A stretch of 32,152 nucleotides of DNA from Planctomycetota bacterium (GTDB lineage Bacteria > Planctomycetota > Planctomycetia > Pirellulales > PLA5): assembly GCA_029259895.1 (NCBI GenBank), contig JAJDEG010000519.1:1-32152 (forward strand), read 5' to 3'. This document shows positions 31,378-32,152 of the stretch, in pieces. The notes under the pieces are model-generated. The model saw only the letters and a list, made by a program, of their open reading frames with translations, did not search any database and was not told the DNA's origin. The position numbers were made by a program, and so were the translations under genes. Every line of letters starts with the position of its first letter. Positions within the stretch are counted from its first letter, which is position 1.

Positions 31378-31417
31378 CGCCTCCCTAGCTCAATGGTTAG
31401 AGCATCTGACTCTTAAT
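31378..31417 (+). repeat. attR: 40-bp direct repeat within tRNA-Lys
   Basis: This is identical to 13617-13656. It covers one flanking base, the acceptor 5' strand, the D arm and the anticodon stem-loop up to the first base of the 3' anticodon strand. The crossover probably lies in the anticodon loop (31410-31416). Confidence 0.92.
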
Positions 31418-31451
31418 CAGAGGGTTGAAGGTTCGAGTCCTTCGGGGGGCA
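31379..31451 (+). tRNA. tRNA-Lys (anticodon CTT)
   Basis: The 73-nt gene folds into a full cloverleaf: acceptor GCCTCCC/GGGGGGC (one G-U pair), D stem GCTC/GAGC, anticodon stem TCTGA/TCAGA with loop CTCTTAA, and T stem GAAGG/CCTTC with loop TTCGAGT. The anticodon CTT (31412-31414) reads AAG lysine codons. The discriminator is A and CCA is not encoded. Its 5' half lies in the attachment repeat and so may come from the mobile element, leaving its promoter also element-derived; no good -35/-10 is seen just upstream. Confidence 0.96.
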
Positions 31452-31457
31452 CTTCAT

Positions 31458-31490
31458 AAGCCGCGAATCCGCAAGGGTTTGCGGCTTTTT
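31458..31490 (+). terminator. Terminator after tRNA-Lys
   Basis: AAGCCGC and GCGGCTT, with a partly paired interior, are followed by a run of T (31486-31490). It begins 7 bp after the tRNA and would end its transcript before the convergent recombinase gene. Confidence 0.65.
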
Positions 31491-31541
31491 GATTTGCCGT
31501 TCCGCAGTAGTGACGAACACGGACACTCCAAAAACACTCCA

Positions 31542-32152
31542 TTACCCGCCCGATCGCCTCAAGAATTCGGGGACGTAGACCTTTTCGGACGCGGTCTTCA
31601 TCTTGTCGGCTAGCCCGATGTAGCGAAGCGTGGTCGTAAAGCTCTTGTGACGCATCTTGCGTTGCAGCACGGCCGCCGGCATCGTATCCGCATTCAGCGT
31701 CGCGTAGCCACGGCGTAGGGCGTGGAATCCGTAGACATGGCAGGTGCCCGTGCACTCGTGCCGATGCGCGTCGGGACACGTCAGTCGAATTCCCGCCGCC
31801 CGCTGAATCCGATGAAACTCCACCCATAGGGTCCGGTGGTCGTGCGGCCACTCGAACACCATCGGGCCAAAGCCCAGCACGGCCTCGACGTGTTCCAACG
31901 CCGTCGTCGTGAGGTGGTCCGTATCATCCCGCCGTCCCTTGTTGTCCGCCGCCCGCGTAACGATGCCCCCGGTCGCCAAGTCCAGGTCGTCTCGCCGGAA
32001 CGACAAGATTTCGTCGATTCGCCAGCCCGTCGTCAACGCGAATACGAGCAAGCCGCGCCACCATTCGCCAGCCGAACATTGCGCGTGATCCGGCATCGTC
32101 GCGGCGTCCGCCGCCTGATAGATCGCTTGGAAATGATCCGGCGTGATTACCT
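31542..32152 (-). CDS. Second tyrosine recombinase (N-terminus beyond window)
   Basis: The frame is open to the window edge, so about the last 200 residues are visible; an internal ATG at 32096 lies inside the domain and is not the start. It has the canonical catalytic residues: arginine in TTGWRIDEIL, HALRR, RHKSFTTTLRYIG with the tyrosine, and a possible metal-binding insert HRHECTGTCH before the HALRR box. It is clearly different from the element integrase upstream. Its 3' end faces the tRNA-Lys 3' end at 90 bp, suggesting a second element or remnant on that side. Confidence 0.85.
   Translation of the reverse strand, partial: VITPDHFQAIYQAADAATMPDHAQCSAGEWWRGLLVFALTTGWRIDEILSFRRDDLDLATGGIVTRAADNKGRRDDTDHLTTTALEHVEAVLGFGPMVFEWPHDHRTLWVEFHRIQRAAGIRLTCPDAHRHECTGTCHVYGFHALRRGYATLNADTMPAAVLQRKMRHKSFTTTLRYIGLADKMKTASEKVYVPEFLRRSGG

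Larger units (their letters stand above)
13617..31417. mobile_element. Integrated satellite-like element (about 17.8 kb) in tRNA-Lys
   Basis: The element is bounded by perfect 40-bp copies of the tRNA-Lys 5' half. It carries an integrase next to the right end, two excisionase/AlpA-like HTH genes, a ParB-like gene, an ERCC4 nuclease, a PrimPol-helicase and terminase genes. No capsid, portal, protease, tail, holin or endolysin gene is recognisable, and no unassigned frame is long enough for a typical portal or major capsid. Size and content resemble phage-inducible chromosomal islands. The left arm (13.8-19.0 kb) is cargo of secreted and membrane proteins. The satellite label is inference; the integration itself is seen directly. 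Confidence 0.88.

Overview
The window reads as a chromosome piece from a GC-rich planctomycete, probably Pirellulales-like. This is inferred from secreted proteins with PEP-CTERM tails, a VWA/TPR/ExbB/ExbD/ExbD cluster typical of that phylum, and an integrase of a type I associate with planctomycetes. No rRNA or other marker gene is present to fix the taxonomy.

Positions 1-13,616 are ordinary chromosomal backbone. They hold the end of an FxLYD-like protein, a Na+/Ca2+ exchanger-family protein, a nucleoside deoxyribosyltransferase-like protein and peptide deformylase. Next comes a one-strand cluster (2,728-9,507) of a VWA protein with a TonB-like transmembrane segment, a TPR-like secreted protein, ExbB/TolQ, two ExbD/TolR proteins and a very large repeat protein, probably one proton-driven envelope machine. 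A cysteine-cluster protein, a porin-like outer-membrane protein and malate dehydrogenase complete the backbone.

Positions 13,617-31,417 are an integrated mobile element of about 17.8 kb. Its boundaries are a perfect 40-bp direct repeat: a 5' fragment of tRNA-Lys(CTT) at 13,617-13,656 and the same 40 bp as the start of the intact tRNA-Lys gene at 31,379-31,451. The right arm, almost all on the minus strand, holds a divergent tyrosine integrase, an unknown 326-aa protein, two small excisionase/AlpA-like HTH proteins, a ParB-like protein, an ERCC4 nuclease, a PrimPol-SF3 replicase, a probable small terminase and a large terminase, plus several small unknown proteins. Most neighbours in two runs (28,682-28,216 and 28,148-24,043) overlap by ATGA/GTGA. 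No capsid, portal, tail or lysis gene is visible, so the element looks like a phage satellite (PICI-like) rather than a complete prophage. The left arm is cargo: three secreted PEP-CTERM proteins, a two-gene opposite-strand unit with a NUMOD3/Myb-like DNA-binding protein, a zinc-ribbon-like small protein and a GYF-domain membrane protein.

Immediately past the tRNA, a second, more canonical tyrosine recombinase (31,542 to the window end) suggests that another element sits on the 3' side of the same tRNA. The points most worth follow-up are the element's capture of the 5' half of a tRNA, its integrase lacking the usual first catalytic arginine, its terminase without structural genes, and PEP-CTERM cargo on a satellite-like element.
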